Origin: Marinobacter lipolyticus
Lineage (GTDB): Bacteria; Pseudomonadota; Gammaproteobacteria; Pseudomonadales; Oleiphilaceae
Assembly: GCF_018424605.1 (NCBI RefSeq)
Contig: NZ_QTKT01000004.1
Span: 1 to 64,000, forward strand
Direction of reading: 5' to 3'
DNA: 64,000 nucleotides
Shown: in pieces, positions 36,579-46,226 of the stretch
Layout of the letters: every line of letters begins with the position of its first letter
How positions within the stretch are numbered: position 1 is the stretch's first letter
Made by a program: the position numbers and the translations under genes
Notes under the pieces: generated by a model
Told to the model about the DNA's origin: nothing
Databases searched by the model: none
What the model saw: only the letters and a program-made list of their open reading frames with translations

Positions 36579-36613
36579 TTAAGGGGGTAATAAACTTGTA
36601 GCCACCCCCTTAA
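36579..36613. promoter_or_regulatory. Inverted repeat TTAAGGGGGT/ACCCCCTTAA
   Basis: Perfect 10-bp arms separated by 15 bases in the short divergent space between the PHA-system gene and ubiE. A TAGAAT hexamer at 36618-36623 just after it could be the ubiE -10 box, so the repeat may be an operator. Confidence 0.4.
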
Positions 36614-36653
36614 CCGTTAGAATACGGGGTTCAGATTCTGACAGGACACCCCC

Positions 36654-37445
36654 ATGAGCGAGCAACCAACGCCAGCCAGCGACAACGCCACCGGCACACC
36701 GCAGGATGATGTCACCCATTTCGGCTTCCGCAACGTGCCGAAAAGCCAGAAAGCCGGGCAGGTCGCCGAGGTTTTCCACAGCGTGGCCGGCAAGTACGAC
36801 ATGATGAACGACCTCATGTCCATGGGCATCCACCGTCTCTGGAAGCGTTTCACCATCGAGCTCAGCGGCGTGCGCCCGGGTCATCAGGTGCTCGATATCG
36901 CCGGCGGTACCGGCGACCTGACGATGAAATTTTCCGATCTGGTGGGGCCCCGCGGCAAGGTGGTACTGGCGGACATCAACGCCTCGATGCTGCAAGTGGG
37001 CCGTGGACGCCTGGTGGATCGCGGCTATGCCGGTAATATCGAGTACGTTCAGGCCGACGCCGAACACCTGCCCTTCCCCGACAACACCTTCAACGCCGTG
37101 TCCATTGCCTTTGGCCTGCGCAACGTCACCGACAAGGACCAGGCGCTGCGGGATATGGCGCGGGTGCTCAAGCCGGGCGGCAAGCTGATGGTGCTGGAAT
37201 TCTCCAAACCGACCAACCCGCTGCTGAACAAGGCCTACGACATGTACTCCTTCAACGCTCTGCCGTTGATGGGGCAGCTGATCGCAGGCGACAGTGAAAG
37301 CTACAAGTACCTGGCCGAGTCCATCCGCATGCACCCGGATCAGGACACCCTCAGGGGTATGATGGAGCAGGCCGGCCTGGTGAACTGCAAGTACTACAAC
37401 ATGACCGGCGGTATCGTCGCCCTGCACGTGGGAATCAAGCCCTGA
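36654..37445 (+). CDS. ubiE: Ubiquinone/menaquinone biosynthesis C-methyltransferase
   Basis: 263 residues. SAM-binding motif I ([15 protein letters not shown]) and the UbiE signatures [18 protein letters not shown] and [16 protein letters not shown] are intact. It methylates the quinone ring during ubiquinone synthesis at the inner membrane. It is the first gene of ubiE-ubiJ-ubiB; its stop overlaps the ubiJ start (TGATG). Confidence 0.97.
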   Translation: MSEQPTPASDNATGTPQDDVTHFGFRNVPKSQKAGQVAEVFHSVAGKYDMMNDLMSMGIHRLWKRFTIELSGVRPGHQVLDIAGGTGDLTMKFSDLVGPRGKVVLADINASMLQVGRGRLVDRGYAGNIEYVQADAEHLPFPDNTFNAVSIAFGLRNVTDKDQALRDMARVLKPGGKLMVLEFSKPTNPLLNKAYDMYSFNALPLMGQLIAGDSESYKYLAESIRMHPDQDTLRGMMEQAGLVNCKYYNMTGGIVALHVGIKP

Positions 37446-38086
37446 TGTTTCCCGGCCCCACCCTGCTTTCCGCTGTGACGGCCGTGGTCGAGGGCGCACT
37501 GAACCGCGCCCTCGAGCTCGACCCGGCCGGCCGCCAGGCATTGTTGGGCGCCCTTACCGGGCCGGTGCAGTTCTCGCTGACCGCGCCCGTGCCACTGACC
37601 TTCACCCTTCAGCCTGCCGGTGAGCGTGTCCAGGTCGGCAGCCAGCCGGCAGACCACCCGGCGCTGACGCTGGCCGGCAAACCGATGGCCTTTGCAGCAC
37701 TGGCCAGCGGAGACGATCAGGTGTTCGCCCAGGGGCGCATCGACGTCACCGGCGACACCGCGCTGGCCCATCAGTTCCAGCGTGCGCTGAATCAGTTGCA
37801 GCCGGACTGGGAAGCCGCTCTGGCCGACCACCTCGGGGATGTGCCGGCGCACTTCATCGGCCAGCGGGTTCGCGGCGCGGTGAAATGGAGCCGGCAGGCC
37901 GTCACGGCCCTCAACGCCAACATTGAAGAGTATGTGCACGAAGAGAGCCGCGCCCTGCCCGGTCGCCGCGAACTGGAAGCCACCTTCGATGACATCGACC
38001 AGCTGAACCTGCGCACCGAGCGCCTGGCGGCCCGGGTTGATCTGCTGCAACGTAACACCCAACCAGAGCCCCCGGAGACATCGTGA
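37445..38086 (+). CDS. ubiJ: Ubiquinone biosynthesis accessory factor UbiJ
   Basis: 213 residues with an SCP2 lipid-binding domain in the first 110 residues and a charged helical tail ([19 protein letters not shown]). UbiJ scaffolds the soluble ubiquinone-synthesis complex with UbiK. Placement between ubiE and ubiB, with one-base and four-base overlaps, is the classic order. Confidence 0.95.
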   Translation: MFPGPTLLSAVTAVVEGALNRALELDPAGRQALLGALTGPVQFSLTAPVPLTFTLQPAGERVQVGSQPADHPALTLAGKPMAFAALASGDDQVFAQGRIDVTGDTALAHQFQRALNQLQPDWEAALADHLGDVPAHFIGQRVRGAVKWSRQAVTALNANIEEYVHEESRALPGRRELEATFDDIDQLNLRTERLAARVDLLQRNTQPEPPETS

Positions 38087-39726
38087 CCCGCCTGCAACGC
38101 CTGTTTCGAATTGCCTGGGTATTCTGCCGCTACCGGCTGGACACGTTTCTGCCGCTGGCGGAATTGCCGGCGCCGCTCAAGGTGTTTTTCCTGCTGGCGC
38201 CCTGGCACCTGTTTCCGAAACCCAAGCTGAGCCGCGGTGACCGCCTGCGCCTGGCGATGGAGGAACTCGGGCCGGTGTTTGTGAAGTTTGGCCAGATTCT
38301 CTCCACCCGCCGTGACCTGCTGCCGGACGATATGGCCGAGGCCCTGAAACACCTGCAGGACCGGGTGCCACCGTTCCCCAGCGACACCGCCCGGGAGATC
38401 ATCGAACGCTCACTCGGTGCGCCGGTCTCCGAGCTGTTCACCGAGTTTTCTGCCGATCCGATGGCGTCGGCGTCCGTCGCCCAGGTGCACGCTGCAACCC
38501 TGCCCAGCGGCCAGAAAGTGGTGGTGAAAGTGCTGCGCCCGGGCATCCAGCGGGTCATCAAGCAGGACCTGGCGCTGATGTACATGATGGCGGGCCTGCT
38601 GGAACGCTACTGGGCCGAAGGCAAACGCCTGCACCCGGTTGAGGTGGTCGCGGATTACGACGCCACCATTCACGACGAGCTCGACCTGCAGCGGGAAGCC
38701 GCCAACGCCAGTCAACTGCGCCGCAACTTCGACCATTCGTCTCTGATCTACATTCCGTTTATTGACTGGGATTACACCCGCCAGACCGTGCTGGTGATGG
38801 AGCGCATTCATGGCATCCCGATCGCCGATGTCGCCGCGCTGAAGGCCGCCGGGGTGGACATGAAGGTACTGGCAGAAAAGGGGGTGGAGATTTTCTTCAC
38901 TCAGGTGTTCCGCGACAGCTTCTTCCACGCCGACATGCACCCCGGCAACATTTTCGTGGATGTCAGCAATCCCGCAGACCCGAAGTACATCGCCATCGAC
39001 TTTGGCATTGTCGGCACGCTGGCACCGGACGATCAGAGCTATCTGGCCCGCAACCTGCTGGCGTTCTTCCGTCGTGACTACCGTCAGGTGGCGCAGTTGC
39101 ACATTCAATCAGGCTGGGTGCCGCCGGATACCCGGGTTAACGAGTTCGAAGCTGCGATCCGCACCGTCTGTGAGCCGATCTTCGAGAAGCCGCTGAAGGA
39201 CATCTCCTTCGGCCATTTCCTGCTGCGGTTATTCCAGACCGCCCGGCGCTTCAACATGGAAGTCCAGCCACAGCTGGTGCTGCTGCAGAAAACCCTGCTG
39301 AACGTCGAGGGCCTTGGCCGCCAGCTGTACCCGGACCTTGATCTGTGGAGCACCGCCCAGCCTTTCCTGGAAAGCTGGATGCGCAAGCGCATCGGCCCGT
39401 CGGGGCTGATCAAGTCGCTGCAGACGCATCTGCCCGCCTGGCTTGAACAGTCCCCGGAAATGCCGCAGTTGGTTCACGATACGCTGGTCCAGTTGCGCAG
39501 TGCCGGTCCCACCGAGGAGCAGAATCGCGCTACACTGGCGTTGCTGCGTGACAGCCAGACGCGGGCCGAAAAACGCTGGCGCCGAACCCTCATTGCGGCC
39601 GCTCTCGTGGGCGCCGCCTGGGTCAGTGCCCATTACGAACTGCCCGAGCTGGCGCAATCCATGCCGCCGTGGGGCTGGGCCATGCTCGCCGCCGCTGCCG
39701 GGCTGGTGGCGCGGGGCAGCCGGTAA
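38083..39726 (+). CDS. ubiB: ABC1/ADCK-type kinase-like protein UbiB
   Basis: 547 residues. The atypical kinase signature [14 protein letters not shown] (KxGQ motif), the alanine-rich loop [15 protein letters not shown] and catalytic-type [19 protein letters not shown] segments are present, with two C-terminal membrane helices ([16 protein letters not shown] and [14 protein letters not shown]). It supports ubiquinone synthesis, probably by mobilising lipid precursors with its ATPase activity. Confidence 0.97.
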   Translation: MTRLQRLFRIAWVFCRYRLDTFLPLAELPAPLKVFFLLAPWHLFPKPKLSRGDRLRLAMEELGPVFVKFGQILSTRRDLLPDDMAEALKHLQDRVPPFPSDTAREIIERSLGAPVSELFTEFSADPMASASVAQVHAATLPSGQKVVVKVLRPGIQRVIKQDLALMYMMAGLLERYWAEGKRLHPVEVVADYDATIHDELDLQREAANASQLRRNFDHSSLIYIPFIDWDYTRQTVLVMERIHGIPIADVAALKAAGVDMKVLAEKGVEIFFTQVFRDSFFHADMHPGNIFVDVSNPADPKYIAIDFGIVGTLAPDDQSYLARNLLAFFRRDYRQVAQLHIQSGWVPPDTRVNEFEAAIRTVCEPIFEKPLKDISFGHFLLRLFQTARRFNMEVQPQLVLLQKTLLNVEGLGRQLYPDLDLWSTAQPFLESWMRKRIGPSGLIKSLQTHLPAWLEQSPEMPQLVHDTLVQLRSAGPTEEQNRATLALLRDSQTRAEKRWRRTLIAAALVGAAWVSAHYELPELAQSMPPWGWAMLAAAAGLVARGSR

Positions 39727-39746
39727 CATTGTCAGGATTCACAGAA

Positions 39747-40184
39747 ATGCAAGATTCATCATCTAAAGTCCATACCCCTGACTGGCTCGACGCCATTCGC
39801 TGGAACGCAGACGGGCTGGTGCCCGCCATCGCCCAGGACGCCGCCAGCGGCGACATTCTGATGATGGCCTGGATGAACCCGGAATCCCTTCAGCTCACGG
39901 TGACGGAAGGCCAGGCAGTGTACTGGTCCCGTTCCCGGGGACAGCTGTGGCGCAAGGGCGAAACGTCGGGGCACCAACAGCTGGTGTCGGAGATCCGCCT
40001 CGACTGCGACGAAGACGTGATTCTGCTGAAGGTGGAACAAAAAGGCGGCATCGCCTGCCATACCGGAAGGCGCAGCTGTTTTTACCGCAAACTGCAGGAC
40101 GGCGCGTGGGTGACCACGGCTCCTGTCGTCAAGGATCCGGGCAGCATCTACGGCAAGACCAAAGGGAGCACACACAGTGAGTGA
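39747..40184 (+). CDS. hisI: Phosphoribosyl-AMP cyclohydrolase
   Basis: 145 residues from the ATG at 39747. Metal ligands occur in DCDEDVILL and [11 protein letters not shown], and the family stretch [13 protein letters not shown] is present. It opens the adenine ring of phosphoribosyl-AMP in histidine synthesis. It is separate from, but overlaps by 8 bases, the hisE gene, whereas enterics carry a fused HisIE. Confidence 0.96.
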   Translation: MQDSSSKVHTPDWLDAIRWNADGLVPAIAQDAASGDILMMAWMNPESLQLTVTEGQAVYWSRSRGQLWRKGETSGHQQLVSEIRLDCDEDVILLKVEQKGGIACHTGRRSCFYRKLQDGAWVTTAPVVKDPGSIYGKTKGSTHSE

Positions 40185-40506
40185 TGTACTGGAGCAGCTC
40201 GCACAGGTACTGGAAGCCAGAAAGGACGCGGACCCGGAGAAGTCTTACGTGGCCAGCCTGCACGCCAGGGGCTTAAACAAGATTCTCGAAAAAGTCGGCG
40301 AGGAATGCACCGAAACCCTGCTGGCCGCGAAAGACGCCGAGCACAACGGCGATACCCGGGAAGTCGTCTATGAGACTGCGGATCTGTGGTTCCACACCAT
40401 GGTCATGCTGTCGCGGCTGGGTCTGGGGCCGAAGGATGTGGTTGACGAGCTGGCACGCCGGTTTGACCTCTCCGGCCTGGAAGAAAAAGCGTCGCGGGGC
40501 GAGTGA
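40177..40506 (+). CDS. hisE: Phosphoribosyl-ATP pyrophosphatase
   Basis: 109 residues with the MazG-like helical fold: [16 protein letters not shown] and the metal-binding [14 protein letters not shown]. It hydrolyses phosphoribosyl-ATP to phosphoribosyl-AMP, the substrate of the adjacent HisI. The GTG start lies inside the end of hisI. Confidence 0.96.
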   Translation: MSDVLEQLAQVLEARKDADPEKSYVASLHARGLNKILEKVGEECTETLLAAKDAEHNGDTREVVYETADLWFHTMVMLSRLGLGPKDVVDELARRFDLSGLEEKASRGE

Positions 40507-40596
40507 CCCATGGGTACCCCCAACGGGGGTTTCCGCTACACTGGCCCGGTAACGTACAATGCTTTGTGACAGAAACATTTAAATGAGGATCCCGTC

Positions 40597-40833
40597 ATGG
40601 GTATCAGTATCTGGCAACTCCTGATTGTACTTGGCATCGTTATCCTGTTGTTCGGAACCAAGAAACTGCGCAACATCGGCAGTGATCTGGGTGGTGCCAT
40701 CCGTGGCTTCAAGAAGTCGATGAACGACGAGGACACCAAGCCCGCCGATCAGGATTCCCTGGAAGACAAGGACCAGACCGCGGCCTACAGGGCCCCGGCG
40801 GAAGAAAAGCCCCGGGACAAAACCACTGGCTGA
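40597..40833 (+). CDS. tatA: Sec-independent translocase protein TatA
   Basis: 78 residues: one N-terminal membrane helix ([18 protein letters not shown]), the [22 protein letters not shown] amphipathic helix region and an acidic tail. It forms the pore or membrane-thinning assembly of the twin-arginine pathway. GAGGA precedes the ATG. The SorA-like protein in this window is one expected Tat substrate. Confidence 0.96.
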   Translation: MGISIWQLLIVLGIVILLFGTKKLRNIGSDLGGAIRGFKKSMNDEDTKPADQDSLEDKDQTAAYRAPAEEKPRDKTTG

Positions 40834-40844
40834 GACCAAGCTGA

Positions 40845-41237
40845 ATGTTTGATATCGGCTTTCTCGAGCTGTTGATCTGCGGTGTCATTGCGCTGCTGGT
40901 GCTGGGCCCGGAGCGCCTGCCTACGGCCGCCCGCGCCGCCGGCCGCTGGGTGGGCGGCGCTCGCCGCATGGTCAGCCAGTTCACCACCGAGCTCGACCGT
41001 CAGCTCAAGGCGGAGGAGTTGCGGGAGCAACTGCGCAAAGCCGGCGATATTGGCCTGGACGACGTCGAAAAGAGTGTGCGCGGCGCACTCGATGAGGCGA
41101 AAAAATACGAGCACATGATCCTGCCTGACGACCAGACCACCAGGTCCAGCCCGGCACCGGCCACCCGCAAGCCCGTCGACAGTCAGGACAGTTCCCGGGA
41201 AAGCTCTGAGAACAACGAGTCGGATACCCGTTCATGA
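40845..41237 (+). CDS. tatB: Sec-independent translocase protein TatB
   Basis: 130 residues with the TatB opening MFDIGFLELLICGVIALLVLGPERLP, a long amphipathic helix to about residue 80 and a polar acidic tail. It binds TatC as the receptor for twin-arginine signals. It starts 11 bases after tatA and overlaps tatC by 4. Confidence 0.95.
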   Translation: MFDIGFLELLICGVIALLVLGPERLPTAARAAGRWVGGARRMVSQFTTELDRQLKAEELREQLRKAGDIGLDDVEKSVRGALDEAKKYEHMILPDDQTTRSSPAPATRKPVDSQDSSRESSENNESDTRS

Positions 41238-42022
41238 CCCAAACGCCTGACGGCAACCGCCCGGACGCCACCTCCCAGCCGGACATGCCGCTGATCGAGC
41301 ACTTGCTGGAGCTGCGCAACCGTTTGCTGAAAATGGTACTGGCGGTGGTCATCTGTTTTGCCGCCATCTACCCGTTCGCCAACGAACTCTACCTGCTGCT
41401 GTCGCAACCGCTGCGGGACCTGCTGCCGGTGGGTCAGACCATGATCGCCACCGACATCACCTCGCCCTTTTTCGCCCCCCTGAAACTGGCGCTGGTGCTG
41501 GCGGTGTTCGCCGCCATTCCGGTCATTCTGTATCAGCTATGGAGCTTTGTGGCCCCGGGCCTGTACGCCCATGAGAAACGGCTGGCGTTCCCGCTGCTGT
41601 TCACCTCCGTGATCCTGTTCTATATGGGCGCCGCGTTCGCCTATTTCGTGGTGTTTCCACTGGTGTTCGGGTTTTTCACGGCGATCGGTCCGGAAGGGAT
41701 CGTCGAGTTGCCGGACATCACCAGCTACCTCAATTTCGTACTTAAGATGTTCTTTGCCTTCGGCGTGGCGTTCGAAATCCCCATCGCCACCATCCTGCTG
41801 GTGCTGACCGGGGCCACCACACCGGCGGACCTGGCCGCAAAGCGCCCCTACATCGTGGTCGGCTGCTTCATCATCGGGATGCTGCTGACACCACCGGACA
41901 TCATTTCCCAGACGCTGCTGGCGGTGCCCATGTGGCTGCTGTTCGAGCTGGGCATCATCTTCAGCAAGCTTGCGGTGCGCAAACCCGGGCACGCGGATTC
42001 CGGTGAAGCGACGGGCGAATGA
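41234..42022 (+). CDS. tatC: Sec-independent translocase protein TatC
   Basis: 262 residues with six membrane segments, the cytosolic N-terminal MPLIEHLLELRNRLLK motif that binds twin-arginine signals and the conserved FVAPGLYAHEKR loop. It overlaps tatB and rsmE by 4 bases each. Confidence 0.97.
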   Translation: MTQTPDGNRPDATSQPDMPLIEHLLELRNRLLKMVLAVVICFAAIYPFANELYLLLSQPLRDLLPVGQTMIATDITSPFFAPLKLALVLAVFAAIPVILYQLWSFVAPGLYAHEKRLAFPLLFTSVILFYMGAAFAYFVVFPLVFGFFTAIGPEGIVELPDITSYLNFVLKMFFAFGVAFEIPIATILLVLTGATTPADLAAKRPYIVVGCFIIGMLLTPPDIISQTLLAVPMWLLFELGIIFSKLAVRKPGHADSGEATGE

Positions 42023-42738
42023 ATCTGGCACTGCTGTTTGAGGAAGATTTCGCTGCTGCCGACCGCGCCGTACTCACCGGCCGCCGGCTGACTCATCTTC
42101 ACGAGGTTCTGAAAGTCGCCGAGGGGGATCTGATTCCCGTCGGCCGGGTCGATGGCAACATCGGCAGCGGCCGGGTTCTCAGTCTGACCGACAGCCAGGC
42201 CGACATACTGGTGGAGCTGACGGAAGCACCGCCGCCGCCGCTACCGTTGACGCTGATTCTGGCCATGCCGCGGCCAAAAATGTTCCGGCGGGTTCTGCAG
42301 ACCTGCGCCACCCTCGGGGTGAAGGATCTCTGGTTGATCCACAGCTACAAGGTGGAAAAAAGTTTCTGGCAAACGCCCTGGCTGTCCGCTGAGCACCTGC
42401 GGGAGAACATGACCCTGGGTCTGGAGCAGGCGCGGGACACGGTGCTGCCGCAGGTGAACATCCGCAAACTGTTCAAACCGTTCGTGGAGGACGAGCTACC
42501 GGGCCTGTTGCAGGGCAAACGGGCGCTGGTGGCTCACCCCGGCACGACGACACCCTGCCCTACCCATCTGGATCAGCCCACAGTACTGTGCGTGGGGCCG
42601 GAAGGCGGGTTTACCCCCTATGAGGTTGGCAAGCTGGAGTCGGCCGGTTGCGAGGGTGTGCACCTCGGACCGCGCATCCTCAGGGTGGAAACGGCAGTGC
42701 CAGTGCTGGTCAGCCGCCTGTTTGACGCCTGCCGCTGA
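42019..42738 (+). CDS. rsmE: 16S rRNA (uracil1498-N3)-methyltransferase
   Basis: 239 residues with an N-terminal PUA-like domain and a C-terminal SPOUT knot: VGPEGGFTPYEVGKLE and LGPRILRVETAVPVLVS. It methylates U1498 of 16S rRNA. Its coupling to tatC by a 4-base overlap suggests readthrough from the tat genes. Confidence 0.96.
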   Translation: MNLALLFEEDFAAADRAVLTGRRLTHLHEVLKVAEGDLIPVGRVDGNIGSGRVLSLTDSQADILVELTEAPPPPLPLTLILAMPRPKMFRRVLQTCATLGVKDLWLIHSYKVEKSFWQTPWLSAEHLRENMTLGLEQARDTVLPQVNIRKLFKPFVEDELPGLLQGKRALVAHPGTTTPCPTHLDQPTVLCVGPEGGFTPYEVGKLESAGCEGVHLGPRILRVETAVPVLVSRLFDACR

Positions 42739-42739
42739 C

Positions 42740-43654
42740 TCAGGCAGTTCGTGCCTGCCACCATTTCAGTACGGGCGTGATGATCGCCACCAGCAACCCG
42801 CCCGCAACGACACCAAACAAACCGTTAGCCACCGTTGGCAGCAACGCAGCAGTAACGCCGCTGAAGCTCTCTGCCAGGTGATGGATGGCGTCATAAACCG
42901 GGGGCAGGCCGTGGGTGAGAATGCCGCCGCCCACCAGGAACATGGCGATGGTTCCCAGCACCGACAGGGTTTTCATCATCCAGGGGGCAAGCCAGAGAAT
43001 GCCCTCGCCTGCTTTGCGGGCAATCACGCTGTCCTTGCGGCTGAGGTAAAGGCCGCCGTCATCCAGCTTCACAACGCCCGCGACCAGGCCATACACGACG
43101 ACCGTGATCATCACCGCCACAACGGTCAGTACCATGAACTGCATGCCAATGGTCTGCATGCTGACGGTGCCCAGGGTGATGGCGATGATCTCCGCCGACA
43201 GGATAAAGTCGGTGCGAATCGCACCCTTGATCTTGTCCTTCTCCACGGATTTCAGATCAACGTCGGGATTCTTCAGGGCTTCGTCGAGCTCCGCCTTGTG
43301 TTTTTCGTCTTCCTGCCGGTGCAGGAATTTGTGAACCAGCTTCTCGAAACCTTCATAGCACAGGAAAGCACCCCCCAGCATCAGCAACGGCGTCACCAGC
43401 CAGGGCACGAAGAAACTGATGGCCAGGGCTGCCGGAACCAGGATCGCCTTGTTGATCATCGAGCCCTTGGCGACCGCCCACACCACCGGCAACTCCCGTG
43501 CCGGCTTCACCCCGGCAACCTGCTGCGCGTTCAGCGCCAGATCATCCCCCAGCACGCCGGCGGTTTTCTTGGTGGCGGTTTTGGTCATCAGCGCAACATC
43601 GTCCAGTACGGTGGCGATGTCGTCGATCAGCACAAGCAGGCTACTTCCAGCCAT
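42740..43654 (-). CDS. DUF808 family membrane protein
   Basis: 304 residues with several membrane segments. The opening MAGSSLLVLIDDIATVLDDV followed by ATKKTAGVLGDDLALNAQQV is characteristic of DUF808 (YedI-like). Function unknown. It is a single gene convergent with rsmE. Confidence 0.92.
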   Translation of the reverse strand: MAGSSLLVLIDDIATVLDDVALMTKTATKKTAGVLGDDLALNAQQVAGVKPARELPVVWAVAKGSMINKAILVPAALAISFFVPWLVTPLLMLGGAFLCYEGFEKLVHKFLHRQEDEKHKAELDEALKNPDVDLKSVEKDKIKGAIRTDFILSAEIIAITLGTVSMQTIGMQFMVLTVVAVMITVVVYGLVAGVVKLDDGGLYLSRKDSVIARKAGEGILWLAPWMMKTLSVLGTIAMFLVGGGILTHGLPPVYDAIHHLAESFSGVTAALLPTVANGLFGVVAGGLLVAIITPVLKWWQARTA

Positions 43655-43713
43655 GGGACGTTCCTATGTCAAATGATGGTCAGATGATTCAGCGGCTGGG
43701 GGCTGAACTCGTT

Positions 43714-44949
43714 TCAGATATCCAGCCCCATGGCCTCGGCGGCAATGCGGTTTTTCACCGGGCCGAGCTGGTTCAGCCATCGCAGGCCGGTGTTTCGCAC
43801 CCAGCGCAGCGGCAACTCATCGCGGGCAAAGAGCTGTTTGAACCCCTCCATGGCTGCCATCATGGTGAGATTCTCACCCTTGCGGCGGCGCTGGTAACGG
43901 GCCAGCATCAGCTCGTCGGCGGCTCCGAGCCCGGCTTTTCTGGCCCGCGACAACTCGTCGAGCAGCGCCCGCACATCGCTGTAGCCCAGGTTGGCACCCT
44001 GCCCGGCCAGCGGGTGGATAGTATGGGCGGCATCGCCAATCAGTGCAAAGCCCGGCGCCACGTACTCCTTGGCGTGGCGCTGGCGCAGCGGGAATGCAAA
44101 GCGGCGGGAAACCAACTCGACGGCGCCCAGTTCGCGCTCGATGGCGCGCTCCAGTTCGCTGGCGAAGGCTGCCTCATCCAGCGCCATCAGCCGGCGCGCT
44201 TCTTCGGTGTCCTGTGACCAGACGATGGAGCAGAAATGCTCGTCGCCGCTTTCACTCAACAGTGGCAGAAAGGCCAGTGGCCCGCTCGGCGAGAACCGTT
44301 GCCAGGCAGTAAAGCGGTGGCTCTGAGCGGTTCTTACGGTGCACACGATGGCCTGCTGATCGTAGTCCCACTCGCGGGTGGCCAGGCCAACCCATTGTCG
44401 CAGCCGGGAGTGGGCACCGTCGGCTGCCACCACCAGATCGGCCGCCAACACGCGGCCATCTGCGAGCCGCACGCCCTGCCGCCCGGCCCCCTCGGGGTTG
44501 TCCTGCCACCAGCCACTGACCTGCACCCCACTTATCAGCTCAACCGGGCTGTCCAACAGGGCGGCAAACAGACCGCGCACAATGTGCCGGTTCTCGATGA
44601 TGGTGCCAAGGGACCGTGCCTGCAGTTCCGCGGCCTCAAACTGAATCCGGCCGGTGCCGTCGCCATCCCACACGGTCATGGTCTGGTACGGACAATGACG
44701 GGCGGCCACGATGTTAGCCCACACGCCCAGGTCTTCCAGCAGCCGCTGACTGGCCACGGAAATGGCGCTGACCCGGGGTTCAAAATCTTCCACGCCGAGG
44801 GCCGCAGCCGGGGGTTGCACCAGTGCCTGGCACTCACTGGCTTCCACCAGTGCCACCTGCCAGCCCTGTTGTGACAGCCCCAACGCCAGCGCGGAACCGA
44901 CCATGCCGCCGCCGACCACCAGAATGTCAAAGTCCCGCGGCTCAGTCAT
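43714..44949 (-). CDS. FAD-dependent ubiquinone hydroxylase (UbiI/VisC-like)
   Basis: 411 residues. The FAD-binding GGGMVGSALALGLSQQGW at the N-terminus, the DG motif (VVAADGAHSRLR) and GDAAHTIHPLAGQGANLGYSD mark the UbiH/UbiF/VisC/COQ6 family. It hydroxylates the ubiquinone ring. Pairing with ubiH (8-base overlap) points to the UbiI/VisC branch, but UbiF-type specificity cannot be excluded by eye. Confidence 0.9.
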   Translation of the reverse strand: MTEPRDFDILVVGGGMVGSALALGLSQQGWQVALVEASECQALVQPPAAALGVEDFEPRVSAISVASQRLLEDLGVWANIVAARHCPYQTMTVWDGDGTGRIQFEAAELQARSLGTIIENRHIVRGLFAALLDSPVELISGVQVSGWWQDNPEGAGRQGVRLADGRVLAADLVVAADGAHSRLRQWVGLATREWDYDQQAIVCTVRTAQSHRFTAWQRFSPSGPLAFLPLLSESGDEHFCSIVWSQDTEEARRLMALDEAAFASELERAIERELGAVELVSRRFAFPLRQRHAKEYVAPGFALIGDAAHTIHPLAGQGANLGYSDVRALLDELSRARKAGLGAADELMLARYQRRRKGENLTMMAAMEGFKQLFARDELPLRWVRNTGLRWLNQLGPVKNRIAAEAMGLDI

Positions 44950-46222
44950 CGTTCATCCGCTCCCGATTAGCACCGACCGGATGGTCAATCATCGCGCGGC
45001 GCCCGCCAAGGCCCATGGCTTTGCGCGCGAACCAGCGCTTGGCCCCCGGCAACAGATCCAGACCCACCAGCCCCGCATCCCGGGCAACGGCCAGCGGCGT
45101 CACCGACGGACCGAACAGGCGGATCAGCGAGTCCGAGAACTGCACCGTCTGCTGCCAGTCCTGCCGGTGCAGGGTGTGATAACCCGCGAGCACCTGCAGA
45201 TCGCCGATGGACACTCCCTGCGCCACCGCCAGACGGAACTGCTCCACCAGCGTCATCAAGCCGCGCAGGGCCAGATTGAACCCCTGGCCGGCGACCGGGT
45301 GAAGGGCGTGGGCGGCATTGCCCACCAGCGCGACGCCGGGGCGAACCGGCTCCTCCACAGTGGTCAGCTTGAGGGGGTAATGGTTACAGGCGCCGATACG
45401 GGTGAACCGCCCGAGTCGCCAGCCGAAACGATCCTGCAATCGGCGGCACTTGTCGTCATCGGGCAGGGACAGGAGTTCTTCCAGCGCCTGATCAGTCAGG
45501 GTCCACACCAGAGCCGACTGACGACCGGCTTGATGTGCTGAGCCGTGAGGCAACAGCGCCATGGGGCCGGCGTCGGTGAAACGCTCGTAGGCACAGAATC
45601 GATGACTTTCGGCGGTGGACACATTGGCAATCAGCGCGTGCTGGCCATAATCATGGATGCGCGTCTGGAAACCCAGAGCTTCCCGCAGACCGGAACGTCC
45701 GCCGTCGGCCACCACCAGGCACTGGGCGGTCAGTTCGCGGGTCTCGTCGCCGGAGCGGACGGCCACCCGGACCCCCTGCGGCATCGGCGTCATATCCACC
45801 ACCTCGGCCGGCGCTTCCCACTGTACCCGGGTGTCGAGCAACGCCCGCATCAGGCACAGCCCCATCCAGCGGTTGTCGACCACATAGCCCAGTGCCGGCT
45901 GACCGTGCTCCGAGGCGCTCAGACGGGTGGCGCCAAAGTGTCCCCGGTCAGAGACGTGAATACGCTCGATCGGCGTGGCGTGCTGCGCCAGCCGCGACCA
46001 CAGCCCCAGCTCCTCGAAGATTCGACGGGACCCCCAGGCCAGTGCGGTGGAACGGGCATCGTAACTGGGCTGGTAGCTGTCCGGGAGGGCCTGCGGCGAC
46101 AGTGGAAATGCTTCCACCACGGTTACCCGCAAGTCAGGGACCGACTTCGCCAGCGCCAGCGCCAGGGCGGCACCGGCAAGGCCGCCGCCGGCGATGATCA
46201 GATCGGTGTCAAGCTGCGCCAC
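44942..46222 (-). CDS. ubiH: 2-octaprenyl-6-methoxyphenol hydroxylase
   Basis: 426 residues with FAD motif IIAGGGLAGAALALALAKSV, VVADGGRSGLREALG and GNAAHALHPVAGQGFNLALRG. The order pepP-ubiH-visC is the classic gammaproteobacterial arrangement and supports UbiH. It starts 4 bases after pepP. It adds an oxygen to the ring during ubiquinone synthesis, linking to ubiEJB upstream in the window. Confidence 0.92.
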   Translation of the reverse strand: MAQLDTDLIIAGGGLAGAALALALAKSVPDLRVTVVEAFPLSPQALPDSYQPSYDARSTALAWGSRRIFEELGLWSRLAQHATPIERIHVSDRGHFGATRLSASEHGQPALGYVVDNRWMGLCLMRALLDTRVQWEAPAEVVDMTPMPQGVRVAVRSGDETRELTAQCLVVADGGRSGLREALGFQTRIHDYGQHALIANVSTAESHRFCAYERFTDAGPMALLPHGSAHQAGRQSALVWTLTDQALEELLSLPDDDKCRRLQDRFGWRLGRFTRIGACNHYPLKLTTVEEPVRPGVALVGNAAHALHPVAGQGFNLALRGLMTLVEQFRLAVAQGVSIGDLQVLAGYHTLHRQDWQQTVQFSDSLIRLFGPSVTPLAVARDAGLVGLDLLPGAKRWFARKAMGLGGRRAMIDHPVGANRERMNDD

Positions 46223-46226
46223 CGGG

